This document shows positions 48,519 to 58,170 of a stretch of DNA of 64,000 nt, piece after piece. The position numbers and the translations under genes are program-made. The stretch's first letter is position 1. Each line of letters starts with the position of its first letter. The notes below the pieces were generated by a model. That model was not told the DNA's origin, did no database searches, and saw nothing but the letters and a program-made list of their open reading frames with translations. The DNA is from Paenibacillaceae bacterium (GTDB taxonomy: Bacteria; Bacillota; Bacilli; Paenibacillales; Paenibacillaceae), in contig CAAFUF010000003.1 in the NCBI GenBank assembly GCA_900766135.1, positions 124,001 to 188,000 of the forward strand, read 5' to 3'.

Positions 48519-50446
48519 CCTTTCGCCCTCCTTCTTGGCGCTTGACGCTTCCATACCGTCATGCTCAGCGGAGGAAGCGTAACGGTCAGGCTTTGAGGTT
48601 GACCGTTCCATGCTTCTCTTTCACTCGGGACCGCCTTTGGCTGCTGTTTCCCTAAGCCGCCGAAACTCTCGTCATCGCTGTTGAACACGAGTTCGTACCG
48701 TCCGGGCAATGGAACGCCGACGCGATACCCTACTCTTTCCTCCGGTTGAAAATTCAGCAGGACCAGCAGTAAATTCTGCGGTTGCTGTCCTTTTCGCACA
48801 TACGCAATCACGCTTTGCTTGTCGTCATCCGAAATCATCCACTGGTAGCCCTCAGGCACATGATCCAGCTCCCACAGCGCCGGCTCTTGCCGGTAAAAGC
48901 GATTCAGCGCCTGACAATAACCATGGATGCGCCGATGCGAATCATACTCGAGCAGAAACCAATCCAGCTCGCCTTGATCCCGCCATTCGATAAATTGGCC
49001 GAATTCCCCGCCCATAAATATCAGTTTTTTCCCTGGAGTCGTCAGCTGATACCCGAGCAGCAGGCGAAGACCGGCGAATTTTTGCTCGTACGTGCCCGGC
49101 ATTTTATCCAGCAGCGATTTTTTGCCGTGCACTACCTCGTCATGGGAGAGCGGAAGCGTAAAGTTCTCCGAATAGGCGTACCAGATCGGAAACGTAAGCA
49201 GATGATGGCGATGGGGACGTTCCTCGAACAGGGTTTCGAAATAATCCAGCGTATCGTTCATCCACCCCATATTCCACTTGTAATTAAAGCCAAGTCCGCC
49301 ATGATGCACGGGCGCGGTAACCATCGGCCATGCACTCGACTCTTCCGCCATCATTAAGGCATGCGGGAAGTAGCGAAACACCGCGGTATTCAACTGCCGC
49401 AGGAAATCGATCGCTTCCAGATTTTCGGTGCCGCCTTGTTCATTGCTGGCTGCCGCCCAGGAAGGCTTCTCGAAGTCAAACCGAATCATGCTGGTGACGG
49501 CGTCCACTCGGAGCCCGTCGAAATGATACTTTTCAAGCCAATATATCGCACTGGAGATCAAAAAAGAACGAACTTCGGGTTTACTGAAATCAAAACCGAG
49601 CGTCCCCCACCCCGGTTTTTCCGCTTTAGCCGGATCGGCATATTCGTACTGCGGCGTCCCGTCAAAAAGGCGGAGCCCATGATCGTCTTTCGTAAAATGG
49701 CCCGGCACCCAGTCGAGCAGCACGCCGATTCCGGCCTGATGGCAGCAATCCACGAAGTACATCAAGTCCTGCGGCTCCCCATAGCGGCTGGTCGGCGCAA
49801 AATAACCGGTGGCCTGATATCCCCAAGACAAATCATATGGGTGCTCGCATAACGGCATAATCTCGATATGGGTGTAGCCCATCTCTTTCACATAAGGGAT
49901 TAACAGGCCCGCCATCTCCCGATAGGTGTAGAACGTCCCGTCCGGCCTTTGCCGCCAGGTACCGAAATGCAGCTCGTAAATGTTCATCGGCCGTGCATAC
50001 GGAGCGCTGCGTCCCTGAATCCACTCCCGGTCGCCCCAAACATAGTCGTCCAGACTTGTGACGATCGAAGCGGTTTTCGGCCTCACCTCCGCGTAAAAAG
50101 CATAGGGATCCGCTTTGAATCGAGTCTCTCCATCCGGTCCAGTTAAGGCGAACTTGTAAAAACTTCCAAGCTGAACATCCGGAAAAAAACGAGTCCAAAT
50201 CCCCGAATCGGGTATCTTATATAGTACATCGCGTGTCCCCTTCCAACCGTTCCAGTCGGCGACAACGGCGACTTGGCATGCATTCGGGGCCCAAACGGTA
50301 AAGCGGACGCCGCGTCTTCCCCCTTCGGTTACGGGATGGGCGCCAAACGTGCGGTAGCTTTGATACAAGGTCCCTTCGCGGAACAGATAAATATCCGTCG
50401 GGGATACGGAGGAAGCCCACGAGGATTCGGAGCTGGATTCGAACAA
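48515..50446 (-). CDS. glgB: 1,4-alpha-glucan branching enzyme
   Basis: A 643-residue GH13_9 enzyme making alpha-1,6 branches. A CBM48 domain (about 25-110, RGVRFTVWAPNACQVAVV) precedes the barrel. It holds the catalytic Asp in GLRVDAVTSM, the Glu in MMAEESSAWP and the Asp in LSHDEVVHGK. The first possible TTG (50485) has no ribosome site. A TTG at 50446 lies 7 bases after AAGGGTGG and is preferred, though the exact N terminus is uncertain. Its gene is divergent from glgC and overlaps glgA. Confidence 0.95.
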   Translation of the reverse strand: MFESSSESSWASSVSPTDIYLFREGTLYQSYRTFGAHPVTEGGRRGVRFTVWAPNACQVAVVADWNGWKGTRDVLYKIPDSGIWTRFFPDVQLGSFYKFALTGPDGETRFKADPYAFYAEVRPKTASIVTSLDDYVWGDREWIQGRSAPYARPMNIYELHFGTWRQRPDGTFYTYREMAGLLIPYVKEMGYTHIEIMPLCEHPYDLSWGYQATGYFAPTSRYGEPQDLMYFVDCCHQAGIGVLLDWVPGHFTKDDHGLRLFDGTPQYEYADPAKAEKPGWGTLGFDFSKPEVRSFLISSAIYWLEKYHFDGLRVDAVTSMIRFDFEKPSWAAASNEQGGTENLEAIDFLRQLNTAVFRYFPHALMMAEESSAWPMVTAPVHHGGLGFNYKWNMGWMNDTLDYFETLFEERPHRHHLLTFPIWYAYSENFTLPLSHDEVVHGKKSLLDKMPGTYEQKFAGLRLLLGYQLTTPGKKLIFMGGEFGQFIEWRDQGELDWFLLEYDSHRRIHGYCQALNRFYRQEPALWELDHVPEGYQWMISDDDKQSVIAYVRKGQQPQNLLLVLLNFQPEERVGYRVGVPLPGRYELVFNSDDESFGGLGKQQPKAVPSEREAWNGQPQSLTVTLPPLSMTVWKRQAPRRRAKG

Positions 50447-50630
50447 ATATGCCACCACCCTTACACGATCAGAAGTGAATTTCAAGAAACTTTAGCAATA
50501 ATAAAAAAATTTCAGCATTTACAATGAAATGATGTAATATTTTCGCCCGATTTCCATAATTTATTCCAACTACATTATATCCTTTAATGTATGTGCTACA
50601 CAGACAAAAACATACGGGAGGGAAATAGAA

Positions 50631-51851
50631 ATGAGGAAAAAGGACTGTATTGCGATGCTTCTTGCCGGCGGGGAAGGACGAAGATTATCTCCGCTGACCA
50701 CCAAGCAGGCGAAACCGGCCGTGCACTTTGGCGGACAATACCGGATCATCGATTTTCCTCTCAGCAACTGCGTCAATTCCGGGATCGACACGATTGGCGT
50801 ACTCACGCAATACGAAGCGGCTTCGCTCCATGAGCATATCGGCGAAGGCGAACCCTGGAAGCTGACGCGCTCGGAGGATGGCGGAATCACGCTTTTGCCC
50901 GCCTTCCGGGAAGGTGTAGAGGAATATGCGGGAACGGCGGACGCCATTTACAAAAACATGGCATTCGTCGACGGCCATTCGCCCAAATACGTCCTTATCC
51001 TTTCGGGAGACCATATTTACCATATGGACTACCGTCACATGCTGGATTTCCACCTCAGTCACCAAGCCAAAGCGACGATTTCGGTGATGCCAGTACCCTG
51101 GGAAGAAGCCCACCGCTTTGGGGTCATGTCTAGGGATGAACGGAACCGCATTACCCAATTCGCGGAGAAACCCCCGCAACCAACGAGCAATCTCGCTTCC
51201 ATGGGCATCTATTTGTTCGAGTGGGAGTTCCTGAAGCGGCAGCTGGAGGAAGACGCGGCAAACCCCAATTCCAGCCATGATTTCGGCAAGGACCTGATTC
51301 CGAAAATGCTGGCGGGAAGCGAACCTCTGCACGCTTACGAGTTCAAGGGCTATTGGCGGGATGTGGGAACCGTTCAAAGTCTGTGGGAGGCACATATGGA
51401 TTTGCTCGCCGAGTCATCCGAATGGAAGCTTCAACGAGAGGATTGGCCGATGTTTACAAGGGAACGCCCGGTCCTACAAGGGTTGGCTAAAAAAAGGAAC
51501 CTTCATGCCCCCTCCTCCCTCGTTCATGATTACTGCGCGCTGGAAGGAATTGCCGAACGTTCGGTGATCTTCAGCGGTACGGAAATCGGCCGGTATTCCC
51601 GAATCAAGGACAGCGTGATTATGCCGGGGGCCAAAATCGGCCGCAACGTCCACATCGAGCGGGCCATCATCGGCGAGGGCGCCGTCATCAAGGACGGGGC
51701 CGTCATCAAAGCGGGCCCTGGAGACATCAGCGTCGTCGCCCCCTTCGACACCGTGTTCGCCAAACCGATGAATCGGCCGCAGCCGTCGCGTCTGCTTCAG
51801 GAGGTTTACGACAACGCCCCCCGGCTTCGGGCCGAGGGTTTACTCTCATAA
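50631..51851 (+). CDS. glgC: Glucose-1-phosphate adenylyltransferase
   Basis: A 406-residue ADP-glucose pyrophosphorylase, making the glycogen precursor from glucose-1-phosphate and ATP. The nucleotide-binding stretch MLLAGGEGRRLSPLT follows the start; the C-terminal beta-helix carries hexapeptide repeats (GRYSRIKDSVIMPGAKIG). Only GlgC is present; the GlgD regulator that pairs with it in Bacillus is not in the window, so it may be a homotetramer. GGGAGGG precedes the ATG. Divergent from glgB-glgA, with which it shares the pathway. Confidence 0.96.
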   Translation: MRKKDCIAMLLAGGEGRRLSPLTTKQAKPAVHFGGQYRIIDFPLSNCVNSGIDTIGVLTQYEAASLHEHIGEGEPWKLTRSEDGGITLLPAFREGVEEYAGTADAIYKNMAFVDGHSPKYVLILSGDHIYHMDYRHMLDFHLSHQAKATISVMPVPWEEAHRFGVMSRDERNRITQFAEKPPQPTSNLASMGIYLFEWEFLKRQLEEDAANPNSSHDFGKDLIPKMLAGSEPLHAYEFKGYWRDVGTVQSLWEAHMDLLAESSEWKLQREDWPMFTRERPVLQGLAKKRNLHAPSSLVHDYCALEGIAERSVIFSGTEIGRYSRIKDSVIMPGAKIGRNVHIERAIIGEGAVIKDGAVIKAGPGDISVVAPFDTVFAKPMNRPQPSRLLQEVYDNAPRLRAEGLLS

Positions 51852-51857
51852 CCAAAG

Positions 51858-51909
51858 AAAGGGGCCGCTTCGAAAGAATCCTTGGAAGATCTTTCGAGGC
51901 GGCCCCTTT
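51858..51909. terminator. Bidirectional terminator between glgC and the GNAT gene
   Basis: Long stem aaaggggccgc...gcggcccctt with a further tcgaaag/ctttcga pairing. T runs are modest, but the stem is very stable. Confidence 0.72.
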
Positions 51910-51918
51910 GGGCATATT

Positions 51919-52482
51919 TCAATTAACCGATAATCTTGATTCGCTTTGTTGGTACAGGTTGGGATCCAGCTGATACAAATTAAATTCGCGTCCGTTTAAA
52001 CGGCCTGTTCCTTGCGGCTGAAATCCTAAGCTTTGGTATAACCGGTTCAGCTTCAAATTCTGATTCCAGCAATCCAGGCGCAGGCCGGTTCGCTGCAGCG
52101 CTCTGGAACGTTTGGCCGCATAACGCAAAATTTCGCCGCCCAACCCGCGGCCGCGATACGGCAAACGGATCGTCAGCCGGTGCAGGTAACTGTAACCCGA
52201 GATATTGCGTTTCCCCCAGTAATCCGGGTCGGAGTCCTGCAGCGTGAACATCGCGGCGATTTCGCCTGAGGCATGCAACAAATAGATTTCCCGTTCCTCA
52301 TAATACGACCGGATCAATTCCGGCGTAAATTGCTGCGGATTCCACTGCTTTACGCCGTTCTCCTGCATCCAGTTCGCGGCCTCAACCAGCATCTGCCGCA
52401 CCTCATCCAAATCGTCTTCTCCCGCAAGCGTAACGGTTAAAGAACCTTGAACCGTTTCCACGGTATCCACCAGTTGCTTCAC
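51919..52482 (-). CDS. GNAT family N-acetyltransferase
   Basis: A 187-residue acetyltransferase. Acetyl-CoA motif RLPYRGRGLGGEILRYA (about 100-116) is clear, followed by LDCWNQNLKLNRLYQSLGF. Substrate unknown. GTG start with AAGGGA upstream. It lies immediately before the histidine-kinase operon's 3' end on the same strand and may be co-transcribed. Confidence 0.87.
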   Translation of the reverse strand: MKQLVDTVETVQGSLTVTLAGEDDLDEVRQMLVEAANWMQENGVKQWNPQQFTPELIRSYYEEREIYLLHASGEIAAMFTLQDSDPDYWGKRNISGYSYLHRLTIRLPYRGRGLGGEILRYAAKRSRALQRTGLRLDCWNQNLKLNRLYQSLGFQPQGTGRLNGREFNLYQLDPNLYQQSESRLSVN

Positions 52483-52517
52483 CCCAAGTCCCTTCTTTCC
52501 TAGGCTTTCCTCTCTCT

Positions 52518-53963
52518 TTACGGCTTGGGCTGCGTCTCATTCGTAGCGCCTGCTTCTTGAGGATTGCTTAAGAGCGGCAGCGTTACGGAAACGGTCGTCC
52601 CAACACCTAACTCGCTTTGAATTTCCATTTCTCCCTGATGCAGCTCGACGAGTTGCTGGCTGATCGCCAGTCCCAGCCCGGTACCGCCTCCCTGATGATT
52701 CACCTGGAAGAAACGATCCTTCACTTTGTTCAAATATTCTTCGCTGATGCCAATACCGGTATCAATAACTTCTACCCGTACGCGTTTATCCTCTAAACGG
52801 TTGATGACCAGATGAATCCAGCTTTGCTCATGGGAGAACTTGATCGCATTGTCCACGACGTTGAGGAACACTTGCTTCAGGCGGTTGCCATCCCCCCTGA
52901 TGATCGCGCTGCCGTCGGTTTTGTCTTCGAGCTTCAACTGAATTTGCTTTTGTTCCGCCTTGGCCCAGACGTTCAACATCGTCTCCTGAAGCAACTCCTT
53001 CAGATTCACCTCGCCGATCACCAGCTTCATCTCATTCGATTGCAGCTTCGAGAAATCAAGGATCTCCTCGACGAGTCCAATCAAACGATCAGTCTCCTTG
53101 GCGATAATCCCCATTCCGATTTTCGTCTCCTCGGGATCGAATCCGCCGGAGGTCAACGTTTCGCTCCAGCCCTTAATCCCGGTAAGCGGCGTGCGAAGCT
53201 CGTGCGAAATCGAGGAGATGAAGTCATCCTTGATCTGATTGCTCCGGACAATCTCCTCGGCCATATAGTTCAAAGTTGCTGCCAGCTCCCCCAACTCATA
53301 CCGGTAATTCCCCTTGATCCGCGCATCGAATTTCCCCCGGGCCATCTGCGCCGATACGGCCCGAATATTATTAATGGGCTTAACGATCGAGTTAGCCAAG
53401 CCGATACTGAACAGCGTAACCAAGGCCAGCACGGCAGCCGATACGGCGATCGACATAAACGTCAGGTTAAGGAGCTTGGAATTTACCGACTCCATCGAGG
53501 TGACGTAGCGGACGATATATTGCGTCTGGCCTTGAATCTGCAGCGGCCTGGACACGGCCATCACCATTTCGCCGGTCGCCGGCTGCCGGCCGATCCACTT
53601 GCCGACGCTCCCGGCTAACGCTTGCGGGACATCGCTGGTCTGAATCGCTTTGTCCGCCTGGAACGCGTTCGTGCTCGCCTTGACCTCGCCGCTCCGATCC
53701 AGGATCATCAGCTCGGTGTTATCGAGTTCAAAGGTGCGCAGCATTTCCGTAAAGTAGTCCGGGTCCCCTTCCGCATTCAACCGGACGAATTTCTGGAAGT
53801 AATCGGATGCCCACATGGAGTGATTGGACATATGGTTATAGATCGTATCGTAATAATACATGCGAATGGCCAACGTAAAAATGACCTCGACCATAAACAA
53901 GGTTACGAATACAACGATGAAATAGTGTAAGACGATTTGCCGTCCAATCCCTTTCTTGATCAT
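52518..53963 (-). CDS. Membrane sensor histidine kinase
   Basis: A 481-residue kinase. Helix 1 ~10-32, extracytoplasmic domain ~33-165, helix 2 ~166-190, HAMP ~190-242, HisKA with the phosphorylated His in SSISHELRTPLTG, then the ATPase domain with N, G1 and G2 boxes (DNAIKFS, DTGIGIS, GTGLGLAI). Its ATG overlaps the response-regulator stop (ATGA), so they are translated together. The stimulus is unknown; the operon also carries an ABC ATPase and a VCBS lipoprotein. Confidence 0.94.
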   Translation of the reverse strand: MIKKGIGRQIVLHYFIVVFVTLFMVEVIFTLAIRMYYYDTIYNHMSNHSMWASDYFQKFVRLNAEGDPDYFTEMLRTFELDNTELMILDRSGEVKASTNAFQADKAIQTSDVPQALAGSVGKWIGRQPATGEMVMAVSRPLQIQGQTQYIVRYVTSMESVNSKLLNLTFMSIAVSAAVLALVTLFSIGLANSIVKPINNIRAVSAQMARGKFDARIKGNYRYELGELAATLNYMAEEIVRSNQIKDDFISSISHELRTPLTGIKGWSETLTSGGFDPEETKIGMGIIAKETDRLIGLVEEILDFSKLQSNEMKLVIGEVNLKELLQETMLNVWAKAEQKQIQLKLEDKTDGSAIIRGDGNRLKQVFLNVVDNAIKFSHEQSWIHLVINRLEDKRVRVEVIDTGIGISEEYLNKVKDRFFQVNHQGGGTGLGLAISQQLVELHQGEMEIQSELGVGTTVSVTLPLLSNPQEAGATNETQPKP

Positions 53964-54658
53964 TGTCCCTCGCCTTTCCACTTATAACCGTGCCCCCACA
54001 CGGTTTGCAGGAAAGCCGGTTCGGACGGATTGGTTTCGATTTTCTGCCGCAAGCGGCGAATATTCACGTCCACGATCTTCGGATCGCCCATATATTCTTT
54101 GCCCCAGACGTGATCCAGAAGCAAATCACGGCTAAGCGGCGTATTCTCCTTCTCCAGGAAAAACTGAATCAATGAAAACTCCGTCGGGGTCAACTCGATG
54201 AGTTGCCCGTTCTTCTTGAATTGCTTGGAGATCAAATCCAGGGTAAACGGCCCAGAAGTAAACGTCACCTTCGCGCTGCTCTCGCGGTAGACGTTCACGC
54301 GGCGCAGCAGCGACTGGATCCGGGCGATCAGCTCGGTCGGGCTAAACGGCTTGCTGACGTGATCATCCGCGCCAACGGACAAGGCGTAGACCTTATCCTG
54401 CTCCTGGACTTTGGCGGTTAGGAAAATAATCCCGATCCGTTCGTTCGTTTCCCGGATCCGGCGGCAGACCTCGAAACCGTCGATTCCCGGAACCATCACA
54501 TCAAGGAGCGCAATGTCGATGTCCGGGATGCTTTGCAGCTTGCTTAACGCTTCATTGCCGTCCGCCGCTTCGACGACGTCGAAGCCGTTCCGTTTCAAGT
54601 TAATGACGATAAAACTGCGGATGGACTCTTCGTCCTCCAAAATCAGCACTTTACTCAA
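53960..54658 (-). CDS. OmpR/PhoB family response regulator
   Basis: A 232-residue regulator with a receiver domain (about 1-115; phosphorylated D53 in LLDVMVPG, lysine in SKPFSPTE) and a C-terminal OmpR-type winged helix (about 135-230, VDVNIRRLRQKIE). TTG start with GAGGGGG upstream. Paired with the downstream kinase and 30 bases after the lipoprotein gene. Confidence 0.95.
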   Translation of the reverse strand: MSKVLILEDEESIRSFIVINLKRNGFDVVEAADGNEALSKLQSIPDIDIALLDVMVPGIDGFEVCRRIRETNERIGIIFLTAKVQEQDKVYALSVGADDHVSKPFSPTELIARIQSLLRRVNVYRESSAKVTFTSGPFTLDLISKQFKKNGQLIELTPTEFSLIQFFLEKENTPLSRDLLLDHVWGKEYMGDPKIVDVNIRRLRQKIETNPSEPAFLQTVWGHGYKWKGEGQ

Positions 54659-54688
54659 TTTAGTTGCCCCCTCTTCAAAAAAACGGCT

Positions 54689-55963
54689 TTAACGCTTGAT
54701 TTCCGTCTCGCCTTTGTTAACTTTCAAATCCGTATGGCTGAGGAACCCGATCACCTTATCCGCGTCCCGCGCGAGCAGTTCCCAATCCGATTTGTTCCGC
54801 TCCCATTCCGACAACGTAAAGAAGCGGATCTCGGCAACCGGTTCGTTCGTATCGATTTTGACGAAAATCAAATGCTCGTTTTTGTCCGATTTCGTATCGA
54901 TCGTTACATTCCCTTGCCACTCTTTCGGGAAGTTGAAGTAGAAACGTCCGGCCATATCCATGTACTGCTGCATCACGAATTTGAGCCCATCCTTCTCATC
55001 CCACTGATAATACGAAAACAGCCACGGAATTTCATCGAATGAAATATATTCCCAGCCCTTCGGTTTCTCCAGCATGCCGATTTCGAGCAGGCCGTCGTTA
55101 TTGACGTCACCGCTTAGGATCGGATACCCTTTTAGCGTCATGTCCTGCGATGGCAGCAGGTTGATAAGCTCCCCGTCTTTCATGACGATCACCGTCGAGA
55201 AAGCGGAGTGGGTTCCTACCGTTGCGTCGAGAATGATCCCTTTCAGGTTTGGCGTAATGTTACCGCTGACCGCATTATAATACTCGCTGATCGGGTCGTC
55301 GAGTTCCAGATGGCTTAATTCTTTGAAAGATCCGTCATATTGGTAAGTCGTTACCGTCGCAAACTGCTCGCGCTTTAAATTGACGACCGTAATGTCCGGG
55401 ATTCCGTCCTGATTCAGATCGTCCACCATAAAATAATGATAAGGCAACGCGATCGCCTTCTCGACCTCAGTCCCATCGTAAGTATATACGGTTAACCCTT
55501 TTTGGAGTTCCTCGGAACCGCTCGAGAAGCCGGCGATGATCTCCAGGTTGCCGTCGCCGTTCAGATCCAGAAGATCAAACGTTTCCAGCACCTGGCCTTC
55601 CCCGTCGAATCGCACCTTCAGCGCCCAGGAATTTCCCTGATGCTCCAAAATCATCCCATGGATCCGCACCGCTTCATCCGGTGTCTCATAGAACACGACC
55701 GCCTCTTTGATCCCGTCGTTATTCAAATCGGGCGTGCGGATGGAGCTGATATTCCGAACGTCCCGCGGCGAGACGATTTCACCGCCCTTCAGCTCGGCCT
55801 TGATGACGCTGATCAGCGAGGCGCGATCGGTGGAGAGCTGCGGCGTCTGCATTAAGGATTTCGGATCGCTAATAAAACTGCAGCCGCTCAGGATCAGGAG
55901 CAAGCAAGCACCTGCCCAAGCGGATAACTTCCTTAGGGTAAACATCCTCATCACTCGTTTCAT
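54689..55963 (-). CDS. VCBS/FG-GAP repeat lipoprotein
   Basis: A 424-residue lipoprotein. Signal peptide ending in LILSGC (C28). Repeated Asp/Asn-rich calcium-type loops (DLNNDGIKEAV, DLNGDGNLEII, DLNQDGIPDI, DVNNDGLLEIG) mark an FG-GAP/VCBS beta-propeller outside the membrane. It overlaps the upstream ABC ATPase gene by 4 bases and precedes the two-component genes, so it is likely to be part of their sensory or transport unit. Function unknown. Confidence 0.85.
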   Translation of the reverse strand: MKRVMRMFTLRKLSAWAGACLLLILSGCSFISDPKSLMQTPQLSTDRASLISVIKAELKGGEIVSPRDVRNISSIRTPDLNNDGIKEAVVFYETPDEAVRIHGMILEHQGNSWALKVRFDGEGQVLETFDLLDLNGDGNLEIIAGFSSGSEELQKGLTVYTYDGTEVEKAIALPYHYFMVDDLNQDGIPDITVVNLKREQFATVTTYQYDGSFKELSHLELDDPISEYYNAVSGNITPNLKGIILDATVGTHSAFSTVIVMKDGELINLLPSQDMTLKGYPILSGDVNNDGLLEIGMLEKPKGWEYISFDEIPWLFSYYQWDEKDGLKFVMQQYMDMAGRFYFNFPKEWQGNVTIDTKSDKNEHLIFVKIDTNEPVAEIRFFTLSEWERNKSDWELLARDADKVIGFLSHTDLKVNKGETEIKR

Positions 55964-56694
55964 ACCAGATCAATCAGGCGTTTATCTTCCATCGTCAATC
56001 GCCGTCCGGACACATCAAGCTTAAGCTCCCCTTCATGGAGACCCCATATCCGCGTGCAGTAACGCTCTGCCAATTCCAGCGGCAGCGCCGCAATCACGAT
56101 CTTATCCTGCTGTGTGCATAGCTCTTTTAGCGTATCCAGCACGCGTTCCGCCGATTTGGGGTCAAGGCCGATCACCGGCTCGTCCGCGGCAAGGAAGCTC
56201 GCTCCGTGCACCAGCGCCCGACAGATCGCCACACGTTGGCGTTCGCCGCCGCTCAGCTTCCCGGCCTTCACATGGGCCTTATCCAGCAGGCCGTATTTCT
56301 CCAGCTCGTCCATCGCTCCCATGTAATCGTCCGACCTCACCATTCCGGTAAGGCGGCGCAACATCGGCGTTTGCCCGGCTTGTCCGATCAAGACGTTCTT
56401 CAGCGCGGTTTTTTCGGGATACAGGGATGGATTTTGCTCGAGATAAGCGCATTGGGAGCGGTACTTCTGCGAACCGCGCCCGCTGCCCTCGATGACTTTG
56501 TCCCCGTTCCATATATAGTCTCCCCGGTTCCAGCGTTCGCGCAGCGCAAGACAGCGAAGAAGCATGCTTTTGCCGCTGCCGCTCGCCCCGACCACGCCGA
56601 TCATTTCCCCGGCCCCAAACTGCACGGTCACGTCGCGGAGTACCTTCTTCTTATTCCCGTCCACCGATTTCTGCAAGTGGTTGACTCTGATCAT
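55960..56694 (-). CDS. ABC transporter ATP-binding protein (no permease gene beside it)
   Basis: A 244-residue ATPase. Walker A GASGSGKS (36-43), signature LSGGERQR, Walker B SFLAADEPVIGLDP, and a Leu/Glu-rich tail. It resembles PhnC/LolD-like ATPases. No permease gene lies within the operon (ATPase, lipoprotein, response regulator, kinase), so its membrane partner is elsewhere or it works with a soluble process. AAAGGAG precedes the ATG. Confidence 0.88.
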   Translation of the reverse strand: MIRVNHLQKSVDGNKKKVLRDVTVQFGAGEMIGVVGASGSGKSMLLRCLALRERWNRGDYIWNGDKVIEGSGRGSQKYRSQCAYLEQNPSLYPEKTALKNVLIGQAGQTPMLRRLTGMVRSDDYMGAMDELEKYGLLDKAHVKAGKLSGGERQRVAICRALVHGASFLAADEPVIGLDPKSAERVLDTLKELCTQQDKIVIAALPLELAERYCTRIWGLHEGELKLDVSGRRLTMEDKRLIDLV

Positions 56695-56807
56695 GTCCGA
56701 TTTCTCCTTTTGCTATAAGAGGTAGTTCAAAGTGATTTGAACAAACCCTTTAGTTACGATACTTTTCCTTTATCCTTTAGTGTATTGGAAAAACCGGCGA
56801 AAATCCA

Positions 56808-58007
56808 TTACAGCCTGTTCATATTTGCGCTTTTTTTGCCGGGTTGCGGCCTGAATGCCAGCCCTGACGCGGAAAACAGCAGGTACGCCGAGCCCAAAAG
56901 AATGAACAGCAGCGGCGCAGCGCCCAGCTGCATGGCTGCTCCGCCGAGATTCGGACCTATGATGCTCCCGAAATTGAAATGGAAGGAAGCGATCACGTTG
57001 GCCACCGGGAGCAAATGGCGCGGAAGCAAGTCCGCGGCATACGCCAGGCCCAGCGAGAAGAACGATCCAACCAGGCCGCCCGCACCCATGAACAAGAACA
57101 GCAGCGCCATAAAATGATTGCCGGCCAGCGGCACGGCCAAAAACAATAACCCGCCGGTCAGTCCTGCGGTCATCAGCACTTTTTTGCGGCCGTACCGGTC
57201 GCTGAGCATGCCGAGCGGGAGCTGGAGGATCAACCCGCCGATGCCGAAGAACGGCAGCAGCGCAGCGATATCCGCGGCGCTTAGGCCCGAGCGCAAGCCG
57301 TAAATCGGGAAGTTGCTGTTCATGGAAGCTTCCATATAGCCGTAAAGCAGCGACGGCAGCAAGGCAAACCAGGCCAGCCGGTAGATGTGCGGGACTTTGC
57401 GCGGAGCGCCGGCTTCCTCCTGGCGTACCGGTTCAGGCGCACGATCGGGCAAATAAACGGCGGCAAGGATCACGATGGCCAGAAACAGGATGGCCAGCAT
57501 CACGAACGGCACGGCATGCCCGAATCCCAGGAGCCGGATGCCAAGCGGACCGATGCTGAAGCCCAGCCCGTAGGACATCCCGTAGAGCGAGATGTTTCGG
57601 CCTCTTTTATCCGGCGGAGACACTAAAATGATCCAGAGCTGCGAGGTAAAATGAATCGCGCTGTCTCCGATCCCGACCAGCAAGCGAAGGAGAAACCACA
57701 GCCGCAAATCCGAAACCAGCGGAAATGCCGGCAAGGCGAGCATGACGAGCACGACGCCGCCCAGCAGCAGAAGTTTAAATCCGGTACGCCGTAGCAGCTT
57801 CTCGGCGACCAGCGACATCCCAAACGAACCAACGTATAATGCTGCGGCATGCAGTCCGTTAACGGAGGAGGAAATCCCCCTTTCTTCCATAAATATGGAC
57901 AACACCGGTAACAGCAGCCCTTGGCTGAGTCCGGCGATGATGATGACGGCGATCAAAATGAAGGTTGGCGAGAATAAACGATGGGGTCTTGATGTCCATG
58001 GAATCAA
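56808..58007 (-). CDS. MFS transporter
   Basis: A 399-residue major facilitator with 12 helices. Motif A lies in the cytoplasmic loop between helices 8 and 9 (MLSDRYGRKKVLM). An efflux role is likely but the substrate is unknown. The frame begins at TTG 58031 with no ribosome site; TTG 58007 lies 8 bases after AAAGGAG and is preferred. Divergent from an ArsR-like regulator, with a promoter at 58095-58123. Confidence 0.88.
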   Translation of the reverse strand: MIPWTSRPHRLFSPTFILIAVIIIAGLSQGLLLPVLSIFMEERGISSSVNGLHAAALYVGSFGMSLVAEKLLRRTGFKLLLLGGVVLVMLALPAFPLVSDLRLWFLLRLLVGIGDSAIHFTSQLWIILVSPPDKRGRNISLYGMSYGLGFSIGPLGIRLLGFGHAVPFVMLAILFLAIVILAAVYLPDRAPEPVRQEEAGAPRKVPHIYRLAWFALLPSLLYGYMEASMNSNFPIYGLRSGLSAADIAALLPFFGIGGLILQLPLGMLSDRYGRKKVLMTAGLTGGLLFLAVPLAGNHFMALLFLFMGAGGLVGSFFSLGLAYAADLLPRHLLPVANVIASFHFNFGSIIGPNLGGAAMQLGAAPLLFILLGSAYLLFSASGLAFRPQPGKKSANMNRL

Positions 58008-58094
58008 ATGAAGCACTCCTTTATAAAACAAAGAAAAATCGTCAAAAATCCGACGACTTTTCCCTAAACGGTCTTTTCCGAATAATCCTTAAAC

Positions 58095-58123
58095 ATTATA
58101 GTAGACAATCCCCTCCCTAACAA
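58095..58123 (-). promoter_or_regulatory. Promoter of the MFS gene
   Basis: TTGTTA (58123-58118) and TATAAT (58100-58095), 17 bp apart on the minus strand. A tcgtc/gacga repeat (58039-58056) lies in the leader. Confidence 0.6.
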
Positions 58124-58170
58124 GCCATAATGAATCTGAATGCTAAGATCCTTGGGAGGTTTGTTCTGTC

